A DNA stretch of 64,000 nt from Arenimonas oryziterrae DSM 21050 = YC6267 (GTDB lineage: Bacteria; Pseudomonadota; Gammaproteobacteria; Xanthomonadales; Xanthomonadaceae): NCBI RefSeq assembly GCF_000420545.1, contig NZ_ATVD01000001.1, positions 744,001 to 808,000 of the forward strand. Reading direction: 5' to 3'. The stretch's first letter is position 1; every line of letters starts with the position of its first letter. Of the stretch, positions 1-8,751 are shown piece by piece. A program made the position numbers and the translations under genes. Below the pieces are notes generated by a model that was not told the origin of the DNA, searched no databases, and worked only from the letters and a program-made list of their open reading frames with translations.

Positions 1-2
1 TG

Positions 3-1232
3 GTGGCCACCGGCGTCGCGCTGCAGATCGCCTTCGCTGCCTTCGTCCTGCTCACCAGCATCGGCAGCACGGTGTTCGGCGCGCTGGGCCAGGTGTTCGT
101 CACCCTGATCGGCTTCACCAATGAGGGATCGAAGATGATCCTCGGCGGCTTCGCCGATCAGGACAAGTACGGCTTTGTGTTCATATTCCATGCCTTGCCG
201 ACGGTGATCTTCTTCGCCTCGTTCATGGCCATCCTCTATCACCTGGGAGTGATGCAAAAGGTCGTGCAGGGCATGGCCTGGGCGATCACCAAGGTCATGC
301 GCGTGTCCGGCGCGGAAACGACCAGCGTCTGCGCCAGCGTCTTCATTGGCCAGACCGAAGCGCCGCTGACCGTGCGTCCCTACATCAGCAAGATGACGGA
401 CTCGGAACTGCTGACCATGATGATCGGCGGCATGGCGCATATCGCCGGCGGCGTCATGGCGGTGTACATCGGCATGCTGGCCGGTACCGACCCGGCAATG
501 CAGCAGATGTATGCCAAGCACTTCCTCGCCGCGTCCATCATGGCCGCGCCGGCAACGCTGCTGATTGCCAAGATCCTCATCCCCGAAACCGGTCGCCCGC
601 TGACCGGCGGCACGGTGACCGTGCATGTCGAGCGGGACAGCAAGAACGTCATCGACGCCGCTGCCGGCGGTGCGTCCGACGGCATGAAGCTGGCGATCAA
701 CATCGCCGCGATGCTGCTCGCCTTTGTCGCCCTCATCGCCATGCTCAACGCGATCATCGGCTGGGTCGGCGACTGGCACCTTGGCGGTTACGAAAGTCTC
801 AACATGATGCTCAACCACGGACTTGCCGCAGGCGCCACGCCAGTTCGCCTTAACCTCGGCCTGATTCTGGGTTACGTGCTCGCCCCGATCGCCTGGGTCA
901 TCGGCATCGACTGGAAGGATGCCGTCGTCGCCGGCGGCCTGATCGGCCAGAAAGTCGTGCTGAACGAGTTCATCGCCTACCTGCAATTGGCGGCAACGCC
1001 GCAGGGCACGGGCGTGGGCGCGATCAGCGAACATTCGCGCCTGATCCTGACGTACGCTTTGTGCGGCTTCGCCAACTTCAGCTCGATCGCCATCCAGATC
1101 GGCGGCATCGGCGGCATCGCTCCAGACCGTCGCGCCGATCTCGCCCGCTTCGGCCTGCGCGCGGTGCTCGGCGGCACGTTGGCAACCCTCATGACCGCGA
1201 CGATCGCCGGCGTCCTACTGGGTCTGCAGTAA
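3..1232 (+). CDS. Concentrative nucleoside transporter (CNT/NupC family), 5' end cut
   Basis: Inner-membrane symporter that takes up nucleosides with H+ or Na+. The 409 visible residues are mostly hydrophobic helices. They carry CNT landmarks: the GxxEAPLTVRPY stretch, where NupC has GQSENFIAYK, and a C-terminal NFSSIAIQIGGIGGIAP helix matching NFSSIGII in NupC. The frame is open at the left edge. Base 3 is only an in-frame GTG, and comparison with the roughly 400-residue family suggests a few tens of N-terminal residues lie outside the window. A ribokinase follows 15 bases downstream, which fits a nucleoside salvage unit. The family is sure; the substrate and coupling ion are not. Confidence 0.88.
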   Translation: MATGVALQIAFAAFVLLTSIGSTVFGALGQVFVTLIGFTNEGSKMILGGFADQDKYGFVFIFHALPTVIFFASFMAILYHLGVMQKVVQGMAWAITKVMRVSGAETTSVCASVFIGQTEAPLTVRPYISKMTDSELLTMMIGGMAHIAGGVMAVYIGMLAGTDPAMQQMYAKHFLAASIMAAPATLLIAKILIPETGRPLTGGTVTVHVERDSKNVIDAAAGGASDGMKLAINIAAMLLAFVALIAMLNAIIGWVGDWHLGGYESLNMMLNHGLAAGATPVRLNLGLILGYVLAPIAWVIGIDWKDAVVAGGLIGQKVVLNEFIAYLQLAATPQGTGVGAISEHSRLILTYALCGFANFSSIAIQIGGIGGIAPDRRADLARFGLRAVLGGTLATLMTATIAGVLLGLQ

Positions 1233-1247
1233 GCGCGGCCGACGACG

Positions 1248-2189
1248 ATGTCTGGGTCCGTGGTCGTCGTCGGTTCGTTCAATCTCGACCATGTCTGGTC
1301 GACGTCGCGCTTCCCGGTGCCGGGCGAAACCCGACTCGGCAGCTTCACCTGCGGTCCCGGCGGCAAAGGCTTCAACCAGGCGATCGCGTCGGTGCGCCAG
1401 GGTGCGCCGACGCATTTCATCGCCGCGATCGGCAGCGATGCGATCGGCGACGGCGCCGCGGCGCTCGCGACAACAGAAGGACTGCAGGCGCACTGGCAGC
1501 GCTGCCCCACGCAGGCGACCGGCACGGCGGCGATCGTGCTCGATGGCCAGGGCCAGAATCTGATCGTCGTCGGCCCGGGCGCGAACGCCGCCTTGTCGGT
1601 CGAACACGTGCAGGCGCAGGCCGCTGTGCTGCGCGGTGCGCGTGTCCTGCTCACGCAGCACGAAGTTGATCCGCTAGCGACACGTTGTGCGCACGCGCTG
1701 GCGCGTGCCGCCGGTGTGCTGGTCATCCACAACCCGGCACCGCCCGTGGACGCGACCGCGCAACCGGCGCTCGACGGCATCGACCTGATCACGCCAAACG
1801 AAACCGAGTTCGCGCAGCTGCTGCGCGACCATGCCGGCCACGATATCGCGGCCGCGTATCTGGTCCAGCAGGAAGAACCGATCCTGCACCGCCTGTGCCG
1901 CGACCTCGGCGTGCCGACCGTGATCGTCACGCTCGGTGCCGATGGCGTGTTTGTTTCCCAGGCCAATGGCTACACGCGCATCGCGGCCGAAGCTGTGAAC
2001 GTGCGCGATACGACCGGCGCCGGCGACGCCTTCAACGGCGCGCTCGCCGCCGCGCTGGCCGGTGGCCAGCCCCTGCTCGACGCCGTGGCCCAGGCCAACC
2101 GCGTGGCGGGATTGAAAGTCGAACGCCACGGCGCCGCCCTAGCGATGCCGACGCGCGCCGAGGTCCGCGAGCGCTTCGCCACGGCCTAG
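1248..2189 (+). CDS. rbsK: Ribokinase-like PfkB-family sugar kinase
   Basis: Cytoplasmic kinase expected to phosphorylate ribose or a related pentose or nucleoside with ATP. It has 313 residues, the usual ribokinase length. The N-terminal substrate motif GGKGFNQA is at about residues 38-45. The PfkB signature DTTGAGDAF is at 254-262, with the catalytic base Asp260 and the GAGD anion hole. NPAP and TPNE motifs at about 162-185 are also typical. It starts 15 bases after the nucleoside transporter, so ribose freed from nucleosides is a likely substrate. PfkB kinases vary in specificity, so ribose is inferred rather than seen. Confidence 0.82.
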   Translation: MSGSVVVVGSFNLDHVWSTSRFPVPGETRLGSFTCGPGGKGFNQAIASVRQGAPTHFIAAIGSDAIGDGAAALATTEGLQAHWQRCPTQATGTAAIVLDGQGQNLIVVGPGANAALSVEHVQAQAAVLRGARVLLTQHEVDPLATRCAHALARAAGVLVIHNPAPPVDATAQPALDGIDLITPNETEFAQLLRDHAGHDIAAAYLVQQEEPILHRLCRDLGVPTVIVTLGADGVFVSQANGYTRIAAEAVNVRDTTGAGDAFNGALAAALAGGQPLLDAVAQANRVAGLKVERHGAALAMPTRAEVRERFATA

Positions 2190-2198
2190 ACTGTCGCC

Positions 2199-3185
2199 AT
2201 GCAAATCGGCCCCTACCGCCTGGATCCGCCCGTCGTGCTCGCGCCCATGGCCGGCGTCACCGACAAGCCGTTCCGGATGCTGTGCAAGCGTCTGGGCGCG
2301 GGCCTGTGCGTGTCGGAAATGACCACGAGCGATCCGCGCCTGTGGCAGACCAGCAAATCCCTGCACCGCATGGACCACGCCGGCGAACCCGCGCCGATCA
2401 GCGTGCAGATCGCGGGCACCGATCCAACCATCCTCGCCGACGCCGCGCGCTACAACGTCGATCACGGTGCCCAGCTCATCGACATCAACATGGGCTGCCC
2501 CGCGAAGAAAGTCTGCAATGTCTGGGCCGGTTCGGCCTTGATGCGCGACGAAACGCTGGTCGCGCGCATTCTCGACGCGGTCGTGAAAGCGAGCTCGGCG
2601 CCAGTGACCCTGAAAATCCGCACCGGCTGGGACCGCGAGAACCGCAACGGCCTGCGCATCGCGCGCATCGCGCAGGACAGCGGCATCGCCGCGCTCGCCG
2701 TGCACGGTCGCACGCGCGCCGATCTGTATCTGGGCGAGGCCGAATACGACACGATCGCGCAGATCAAGGCCGCGTTGACGATTCCGGTCATCGCCAACGG
2801 CGACATCACCTCGCCGGAGAAAGCGCGGCAGGTGCTCGCCGCGACCGGCGTGGATGCCGTCATGGTCGGGCGCGCGGCGCAGGGCCGGCCGTGGATCTTT
2901 CGCGAAATCGCCCACTACCTGGCGACCGGCGAGACGCTGCCGGAACCGTCCTTGCTGGAAATCCGCGACATCCTGCTCGGACATCTCGAGCACCTGCATG
3001 CCTTCTACGGTGAAGTGGCCGGCGTGCGCATCGCGCGCAAACACCTGGGCTGGTACGCCAAGGATCGCCCGGAGAACGCGGCGTTCCGCGCCGTGGTCAA
3101 TCAGGCGGAAACCGCGCGCGCGCAGATCGACCTGACCCGCGACTACTTCGATGCCCTCGCCGCCGGCGTGGCGCTCGCGGCCTGA
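2199..3185 (+). CDS. dusB: tRNA-dihydrouridine synthase, DusB type
   Basis: FMN enzyme that reduces uridine to dihydrouridine in tRNA D-loops using NADPH. The 328 residues match DusB length. Seen: the APMAGVTD flavin motif at 15-22, the catalytic cysteine Cys100 in NMGCPAKKV, the HGRTR phosphate motif and the GDI/GRAAQGRPWIF region. The usual partner fis does not follow; a convergent small gene does. The start is ATG at 2199 with no Shine-Dalgarno sequence. A TAGACT hexamer ends six bases before the ATG, overlapping the stop codon of the kinase gene. Confidence 0.9.
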   Translation: MQIGPYRLDPPVVLAPMAGVTDKPFRMLCKRLGAGLCVSEMTTSDPRLWQTSKSLHRMDHAGEPAPISVQIAGTDPTILADAARYNVDHGAQLIDINMGCPAKKVCNVWAGSALMRDETLVARILDAVVKASSAPVTLKIRTGWDRENRNGLRIARIAQDSGIAALAVHGRTRADLYLGEAEYDTIAQIKAALTIPVIANGDITSPEKARQVLAATGVDAVMVGRAAQGRPWIFREIAHYLATGETLPEPSLLEIRDILLGHLEHLHAFYGEVAGVRIARKHLGWYAKDRPENAAFRAVVNQAETARAQIDLTRDYFDALAAGVALAA

Positions 3186-3200
3186 TTCGCGAACCGGCGA

Positions 3201-3539
3201 TCAGGTCAAGGCGAGATAGACCGCCAGCCCCAGCGCCGACAGGATCAACAGCCGCAGCACCAGGGTCGAGCCGCCGTCGCCGGGCTGGATGGTCTGGTTG
3301 TAGTGACCGACGACATCCTTGCGCGGCGCGATGCGCGCCGGCGCATGCGCGGACACCGCCGCGGATTTCGCAACCGTCTCCGCGCCCTCGAGCAGCCGCT
3401 GACGCAGCTCGGGCGGCATCTTGTCCAGCTGCGCCTGCACCTGCGCGCGCATCGGCTCGGGCAACTGCGAGATATCCAGACGTTTGCCCGCACGCAGCGC
3501 CTGCATCAGCAGCTTGATGTGATCGGTGTTCTGGCTCAT
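3201..3539 (-). CDS. Small tail-anchored protein of unknown function
   Basis: 112-residue protein, not recognised. The soluble N-terminal part is rich in Gln, Leu, Arg and Glu and probably helical. The last 20 or so residues form one hydrophobic helix, so a tail anchor is likely. I chose ATG 3539 because a GAGGGG ribosome site precedes it and because the upstream alternative at 3644 would overlap the DUF457 gene. A TACACT -10-like box lies about 26 bases upstream. It is convergent with dusB and follows the DUF457 gene by 47 bases. Confidence 0.6.
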   Translation of the reverse strand: MSQNTDHIKLLMQALRAGKRLDISQLPEPMRAQVQAQLDKMPPELRQRLLEGAETVAKSAAVSAHAPARIAPRKDVVGHYNQTIQPGDGGSTLVLRLLILSALGLAVYLALT

Positions 3540-3586
3540 GCGCGTCCCCTCGTGGGGCGAGTGTAGAACGAAGCCGCCCGCCGGTC

Positions 3587-4588
3587 TCAGGGCGCGTGCC
3601 AGATGCGTCGCCACATGCCCGGCAGGCGTTCGCGCGCATTCCACGGCCAGGTCAGCTGTTCGACCGGGAGTTCGCGCCAGCCCTCGCCGTCCCGCGCCGC
3701 GACGACGAAACGGAAGCTGTAGTCGGGTTCGGCGCCCATGCGCAGATCCGACAACACCACGCGATCATCCTGAACCTGCGCCTTGAGAAAGCCGTGGCTG
3801 AACCAGGCCAGCTTCCGGGTCGCCGGATAGGCCGCCACCGCTGCCATCGCCTGCGTGTCGCTGGCATGCGCCTGGAACTGCATCGGCCCCCGATCTGCAA
3901 CCAGGGAGCGTTCGCCTTCGACGAAACCGTCCGGCGTCATCACCACGACGCGCCACAGCAGCGTATTGAACGGCATCGGCGCGGAGAAGCGCGGCGCGTC
4001 CTGCAGGCCCAGGCTCGCGAGCGCGGCATCGGCAGCGGCCTCGACGCGTGTCTTGGCGATCCACGACCAACCCAGGTACGCGCCGCTCAGCACCAGCCCG
4101 GTGAGCAAGGCGACCCGCGCTGCCCGCTCGCGCAACAGCCAGCCGAAGAAACACGCCAGCACCAGCGGCAAGGTGAACATCGGATCGATGATGAACAGGC
4201 TCGACCACATCGCCGTCGGCACCGGTAGCGGCCAGAACAGCTGCGTGCCGTAGGACGTGAACGCGTCGATCAGTGGATGCGCGAGCAAGGTGATCAGCAC
4301 GAGCCAGAACCAGCGCCGCGGCTCCTCGCGCACTGGCGTCCACCACGATCTCAGCCACGCCGACAACAAGGCCGCGACCAGCGGCAGCACCAGCAGGGAA
4401 TGGGTGACGCTGCGATGCCAGGTCATGTTGACGATGGGATCGTCGGCGAACAGCGCGAGCGGGATCACGTCCAGATCCGGCAGGGAATTGATGACCGCGC
4501 CGGCCAGCAGGGCGATGCGCCGATGTTTTGCCGGGGCGATTGCCGCTGCGATCGCGCCGCCGAGAAACAGATGCGTCAGGGAATCCAT
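3587..4588 (-). CDS. DUF457 (YdjM-type) membrane-bound metal-dependent hydrolase
   Basis: 333-residue inner-membrane protein. The N-terminus MDSLTHLFLGG and the later LPDLD and WHRSVTHS motifs carry the His and Asp residues conserved in the LexA-regulated YdjM/DUF457 hydrolase family. Several transmembrane segments cover about residues 1-185. The C-terminal 140 residues are soluble and rich in Trp and Asp. The substrate of the family is unknown. It lies 66 bases downstream of the LpxH-like gene on the same strand, so it may belong to an envelope-lipid transcription unit. No LexA box was recognised upstream. Confidence 0.75.
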   Translation of the reverse strand: MDSLTHLFLGGAIAAAIAPAKHRRIALLAGAVINSLPDLDVIPLALFADDPIVNMTWHRSVTHSLLVLPLVAALLSAWLRSWWTPVREEPRRWFWLVLITLLAHPLIDAFTSYGTQLFWPLPVPTAMWSSLFIIDPMFTLPLVLACFFGWLLRERAARVALLTGLVLSGAYLGWSWIAKTRVEAAADAALASLGLQDAPRFSAPMPFNTLLWRVVVMTPDGFVEGERSLVADRGPMQFQAHASDTQAMAAVAAYPATRKLAWFSHGFLKAQVQDDRVVLSDLRMGAEPDYSFRFVVAARDGEGWRELPVEQLTWPWNARERLPGMWRRIWHAP

Positions 4589-4654
4589 GAAGTTTTCCGG
4601 CCAGGCCAGCGCGCAGACTAGCCAGAAGCCCGCGCCTTGTCGCGCGTGATCGCG

Positions 4655-5470
4655 TCAGGCCGCGCGCGGCAGCACGTGCAGCGACGGCCGGCGCGAATGC
4701 AGGCGCACGCTTTCGCGGCCACCGGCCTCGAGCAGGCACAGGTTGCCCTCGGCATCCTCGGCGACCGCGCTCAGGCTCTCGACCCAGTCGCCGTCGTTGG
4801 CATAGATCAGACCATCGACGGTGCGCAGGTCGGCACGATGGATATGCCCGCAGACGATGCCGTCGAGTCCGCGTCGGCGGACGTCGTCCAGACCCGCGCG
4901 CACGAAACGTTCGATGTAGCGCTCGGCGGCGGCGCTTTGCCGCTTGAGAAAATCCGCCAGCGACCAGTAGCGCAGCCCGAGTCTGCGGCGCAGCGCATTG
5001 GTCAGGCGATTGCTGTGCAGGATGACGTAATACAGCCAATCGCCGAATGCTTCCTGGAAGCCGCCGAACTGCGTCTGCGCATCGTAGTCGTCGCCATGCG
5101 TGACCAGCAGGCGGCGACCATCGAACAGGGTGTGGATCACGCGCCGGCGCACGCTCATGCGCGGCAGCATGAGGCCGCAGAAGCGTCGGATCGGCCGGTC
5201 GTGGTTGCCCGGCACATAGATCAGTTCGGTGCCGCGCTTGGCCAGACCATGCAGGGCTTCGACGACGCGATGCTGCGCCGCGCCCCAGACCGCGCGACGT
5301 TGCGACAGCCACCACAGGTCGACGATATCGCCGACCAAGTACAGGCGGCGGCAGTTCAAGGCACCCAGGAACGTCGCCAACTCCTCAGCATGACAATGCC
5401 GCGACCCCAGGTGAACATCGGAAATGAACACCGCGCGCAACATCGCCTCGCCATCGCGCGCGACGGTCAT
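4655..5470 (-). CDS. LpxH-like calcineurin-type phosphoesterase (UDP-2,3-diacylglucosamine diphosphatase family)
   Basis: 271-residue metallophosphoesterase. Two-metal motifs are complete: DVH at Asp18/His20, GDIVD at 47-51, GNHD at 88-91, HGD, and GHIH near 200. Overall it resembles COG2908 LpxH/LpxH2 enzymes that cleave UDP-2,3-diacylglucosamine in lipid A synthesis, although the true substrate could be another lipid pyrophosphate. The ATG at 5470 overlaps the TGA of the upstream acyltransferase by four bases (ATGA), so the two are translationally coupled. A second in-frame ATG at 5443 is possible. Confidence 0.78.
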   Translation of the reverse strand: MTVARDGEAMLRAVFISDVHLGSRHCHAEELATFLGALNCRRLYLVGDIVDLWWLSQRRAVWGAAQHRVVEALHGLAKRGTELIYVPGNHDRPIRRFCGLMLPRMSVRRRVIHTLFDGRRLLVTHGDDYDAQTQFGGFQEAFGDWLYYVILHSNRLTNALRRRLGLRYWSLADFLKRQSAAAERYIERFVRAGLDDVRRRGLDGIVCGHIHRADLRTVDGLIYANDGDWVESLSAVAEDAEGNLCLLEAGGRESVRLHSRRPSLHVLPRAA

Positions 5471-7194
5471 GCCGCCGCCGGACAGTCGGTGGGCAAGGCC
5501 GTCGCGGGGCCGCCGAGGTAGCGGTCGCGTTTCCGCGGCCGGATGCGCGCGAGATCGACTTCGATCAGGCCGTCGACGGCGTTGTTGAATGCCGGATCCA
5601 CGCCGAAGGCGAGAAAGCGCGCACCGCCGGGTTCGCACAGCTCGGTGTATTGCTTGTACAGCGTCGGCACGCGGCTGCCGAGCGCATCGAGATTGGCTTT
5701 CAGCAGTCGGAAACTCGCGTCCGCGTCGAGTTCGCCGAAACTCGGCGGACTTGCCAGATAGCGGAACGGACGATGCGCGGCGACATCCCGCTCCTCGCTG
5801 CCGAAATAGCGCGAGTAGTACGCCACGAGCTGCTCGCGCGCGGCGATCGGCAGATCGGCGCTTATCGACACCGGGCCAAACAGATAGCGCACCTGCGGAT
5901 GTGCGCGCAGGTAGGCACCGATGCCCAGCCACAGATAGTCGAGGCTGCGCGTGCCCCAGTATTTCGGGGCCACGAAGCTGCGACCGAGCTCCATGCCCTG
6001 CGCCAGCCGCGGCAACAGCTGACAGGGATAGCGGAACAGCGACGCGGTGTAGAAACCTTCGATCCCGCGCTCAGCGAGCACCGGCTCGCCGCGCGCGACG
6101 CGATACGCGCCGGCGATTTCCAGCGCCTCGCTGTCCCACAGCACGATGTGTTCGTACCAGGCATCGTAAGCATCGATGTCCAGGCGTTTGCCGGTGCCCT
6201 CGCCGACCGCGCGGAAACTCAGTTCGCGCAGGCGGCCGATCTCGCGCAGCAGCGGCGAGTCGGCCGCCAGCGAACCGGCGTAGATGCGTTTGCCATCCGG
6301 CGTCTGGCCGAGCAACGGCAATTTGCCGAACTCGCGCAGCAGCGCGGCGCGGTCGACGGCATGCACGAGCGGCAACGGTCCCTGCGGCACGGATTCGCGG
6401 CGCGAGCCGATCGCGTACAAGGCCTGGCGAATCGACGCGAGTGCGGACGCATCGTCGCGCTGCACCGGCAAGGCCATCGGCAGGCCGACGCGCAGGTCCA
6501 CGCGTGCGCCCTTGCGCGCCAGGACTTCGCGCGGCAGCAAGGCCGTGCCCGCGGGCTTGTACAAGGCCGAGGCGCCATAGAACAGGACCGAATTGCGCAC
6601 GCCGATCTTCACCGGCAGCACCGGCGCGTCGGCCACGCGCGCGAAGCGCAGGAAGCCGCGGCGCCAGTGCGTATCGCGGATGCCGCGCCAGCCCAGGCGC
6701 GAGACTTCGCCAGCCGGAAAGACGATGACGCAGTGTTCTTCGCCCAAGGCGCGCTCGATCTGCGCCAGGCTTTCGGCGCTCGGTCGCCCGCCGAGGATGC
6801 GCAGGGGCAAGAGCAGCTCGCGGAGGCCGGGGATGTCGCAGAGGAAATCGTTGGCGACGATTTTCACGTCGCGGCGGATCGTCGAGACGAAGTGCAGCAG
6901 CGCCAGCGCATCGATCGCGCCCGCCGGATGATTGGCGACGAGCACCACGCGACCGGTCTGCGGGATGCGCTCGCGCTCGACCTGGTCGACGGTGTAGCGC
7001 ACCTGCAGAAACTCCAGCGCCGCTTCGACGAAGGCGAAGCCGGCGGTGTCGCGGTGCGCTTCGAGGAAGGCGTTAGCTTCCGCCAGCCGCGAGAACTTGC
7101 CCAGGCCGCGCAACAGCGGCCGCGAGATCAGCCCCCGGGGGCCGGCGAACCAGCCCGGGTAGCGTTCGCTGAGGCTCTTTTCCAGATCGATCAT
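5467..7194 (-). CDS. OlsF-like bifunctional acyltransferase (PlsC-type domain plus GNAT-type OlsB domain)
   Basis: 575-residue fusion expected at the inner membrane. The N-terminal half is a lysophospholipid acyltransferase domain with NHPAGAID (His89/Asp95) and FPAGEVS at 159-165; the H-x5-D spacing is also that of OlsF proteins. From about residue 290 the C-terminal half resembles the OlsB/hemolysin-type N-acyltransferase fold, with GTRSLDYLWLG and LFGPVSIS stretches. Known OlsF enzymes N-acylate ornithine and then O-acylate it to form phosphorus-free ornithine lipids. That role is inferred here. It is the first gene of a unit with the coupled phosphoesterase. Confidence 0.75.
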   Translation of the reverse strand: MIDLEKSLSERYPGWFAGPRGLISRPLLRGLGKFSRLAEANAFLEAHRDTAGFAFVEAALEFLQVRYTVDQVERERIPQTGRVVLVANHPAGAIDALALLHFVSTIRRDVKIVANDFLCDIPGLRELLLPLRILGGRPSAESLAQIERALGEEHCVIVFPAGEVSRLGWRGIRDTHWRRGFLRFARVADAPVLPVKIGVRNSVLFYGASALYKPAGTALLPREVLARKGARVDLRVGLPMALPVQRDDASALASIRQALYAIGSRRESVPQGPLPLVHAVDRAALLREFGKLPLLGQTPDGKRIYAGSLAADSPLLREIGRLRELSFRAVGEGTGKRLDIDAYDAWYEHIVLWDSEALEIAGAYRVARGEPVLAERGIEGFYTASLFRYPCQLLPRLAQGMELGRSFVAPKYWGTRSLDYLWLGIGAYLRAHPQVRYLFGPVSISADLPIAAREQLVAYYSRYFGSEERDVAAHRPFRYLASPPSFGELDADASFRLLKANLDALGSRVPTLYKQYTELCEPGGARFLAFGVDPAFNNAVDGLIEVDLARIRPRKRDRYLGGPATALPTDCPAAA

Positions 7195-7400
7195 CGGCGC
7201 CGCCGGTAGCCACGTTCCGCGCAGCCTAGGCAGCGATGACGACAGGGCGGTGGCGGTTCGGGGTCAGTCCGGTGACAGCGCGTCCGCGCCGACGACGCCC
7301 CCAACACCCGCGGAATTCCTTAACATCCAGCAAACGCCGCGGCGGCCAAGATGCACTGCCTGGCCGCGGCGTGTATCATGCGCCACCCCAAATCCATCCT

Positions 7401-7424
7401 TTCATCCGAATCAAGGGATATAAC
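7401..7424 (+). promoter_or_regulatory. Candidate metK promoter element, shared with metF
   Basis: TTCATCCG at 7401-7408, ten bases, then TATAAC at 7419-7424, which ends six bases before the metK ATG. The same TTCATCCG-N10-TATA arrangement occurs before metF at 21927-21950. No -35 box or ribosome site is evident, so metK may be leaderless from here. A GC-rich inverted repeat at 7335-7371 followed by TATCAT at 7374-7379 is an alternative upstream promoter or leader. Confidence 0.35.
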
Positions 7425-7430
7425 CCGCCG

Positions 7431-8651
7431 ATGAGCAGCTACCTCTTCACCTCCGAATCCGTTTCCGAAGGTCACCCGGACAAGATCGCCGATCAGATCT
7501 CCGACGCCGTCCTCGACGCCATCCTGGCGCAGGACAAGCGCGCGCGCGTGGCCTGCGAAACCATGGTGAAGACCGGCGCGGCAATCGTCGCCGGCGAAGT
7601 CACGACCTCGGCCTGGGTCGACATCGAGTCGCTGGCGCGCAAGGTCATCAACGACATCGGCTACGACAATTCCAAGGTCGGCTTCGACGGCCACACCTGC
7701 GCGATCATCAACATGCTCGGCAAGCAGTCGCCGGACATCAACCAGGGCGTGGACCGCAAGAAGCCGGAAGAACAGGGCGCGGGCGACCAGGGCCTGATGT
7801 TCGGCTTCGCCTGCAACGAAGCCCCGGAATTCATGCCGGCGCCGCTGTACTACTCGCATCGTCTGGTCGAGCAGCAGGCCAAGGTGCGCAAGTCCGGCAA
7901 GCTCAAGTGGCTGCGTCCGGACGCGAAGTCGCAGGTCACCCTGCGCTACGAGGACGGCACCAACAAGATTCTCGGCCTCGACGCCGTGGTGCTGTCGACC
8001 CAGCACGATGAAGACATCAAGCAGAAGGCGCTGGTCGAGGCCGTGCACGAGCACATCCTCAAGCCCGTGCTGCCGAAGGCATGGCTGAAGGATCTGCCGA
8101 AGTCGAAGATCCACATCAACCCGACCGGCAAGTTCGTCATCGGTGGCCCGGTCGGCGATTGCGGCCTGACCGGCCGCAAGATCATCGTCGACAGCTACGG
8201 CGGCATGGCCCGTCACGGCGGCGGCGCGTTCTCGGGCAAGGATCCGTCCAAGGTCGACCGTTCGGCGGCTTACGCGGCGCGTTACGTCGCCAAGAACCTC
8301 GTGGCCGCCGGCCTGGCCGACCGCTGCGAAGTGCAGGTGTCGTACGCGATCGGCGTCGCTGAGCCGACCAGCATCTCGGTCACCACCTTCGGCACCGGCA
8401 AGATCAGCGACGAGAAGATCGAGAAGCTGATCCGCCGCCACTTCGACCTGCGCCCGTACGGCATCACCAAGATGCTCGACCTGCTGCACCCGATCTACCA
8501 GCCGACCGCGAGTTACGGCCACTTCGGCCGCAAGCCGCACGAGATCAGCTACCTCGACGGCGCCGGCAAGAAGCACACCGCGACTGCGTTCTCGTGGGAA
8601 AAAACCGATCGCGCCGACGCGCTGCGCAAAGACGCCGGTCTCAAGAAGTAA
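7431..8651 (+). CDS. metK: S-adenosylmethionine synthetase
   Basis: Makes SAM from methionine and ATP in the cytoplasm, feeding all methyltransferases including the type I methylase downstream. It has 406 residues against 384 in E. coli. Motifs seen: GHPDK at 14-18, the [10 protein letters not shown] nucleotide motif and [16 protein letters not shown]. The ATG at 7431 gives the conserved N-terminus; the longer open frame from 7236 has no family match. It ends in a repeat hairpin and a strong terminator. Its expected partners ahcY and metF lie about 11 and 13 kb away beyond accessory genes. Confidence 0.96.
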   Translation: MSSYLFTSESVSEGHPDKIADQISDAVLDAILAQDKRARVACETMVKTGAAIVAGEVTTSAWVDIESLARKVINDIGYDNSKVGFDGHTCAIINMLGKQSPDINQGVDRKKPEEQGAGDQGLMFGFACNEAPEFMPAPLYYSHRLVEQQAKVRKSGKLKWLRPDAKSQVTLRYEDGTNKILGLDAVVLSTQHDEDIKQKALVEAVHEHILKPVLPKAWLKDLPKSKIHINPTGKFVIGGPVGDCGLTGRKIIVDSYGGMARHGGGAFSGKDPSKVDRSAAYAARYVAKNLVAAGLADRCEVQVSYAIGVAEPTSISVTTFGTGKISDEKIEKLIRRHFDLRPYGITKMLDLLHPIYQPTASYGHFGRKPHEISYLDGAGKKHTATAFSWEKTDRADALRKDAGLKK

Positions 8652-8662
8652 CGCGCCGAACT

Positions 8663-8698
8663 CCCTCTCCCGCGTGCGGGAGAGGGCCGGGGTGAGGG
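8663..8698. repeat. REP-like intergenic palindrome, copy 1
   Basis: An 11-base perfect stem (8663-8673 with 8676-8686, core CCCTCTCCCGC) followed by CCGGGGTGAGGG. The same unit occurs inverted at 19066-19102, before ahcY. Its form is that of short repetitive extragenic palindromes; no transposase is near. Confidence 0.6.
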
Positions 8699-8702
8699 CA
8701 AC

Positions 8703-8726
8703 CGGGCCGCGCAAGCGGCCCGTTTT
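8703..8726 (+). terminator. Rho-independent terminator of metK
   Basis: Eight-base-pair GC stem 8703-8710 with 8715-8722, GCAA loop, then TTTT. A near-identical 25-base copy (one loop mismatch) lies at 9976-10000, beyond the nucleotidyltransferase gene. Confidence 0.85.
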
Positions 8727-8751
8727 CATTCAGCCTCGCGCCACTCTTGCA

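Noticed and set aside
7195-7430. SAM-binding riboswitch before metK
   Set aside because: The leader has a GC-rich inverted repeat at 7335-7371, but I could not fit the conserved core of any known SAM riboswitch class.
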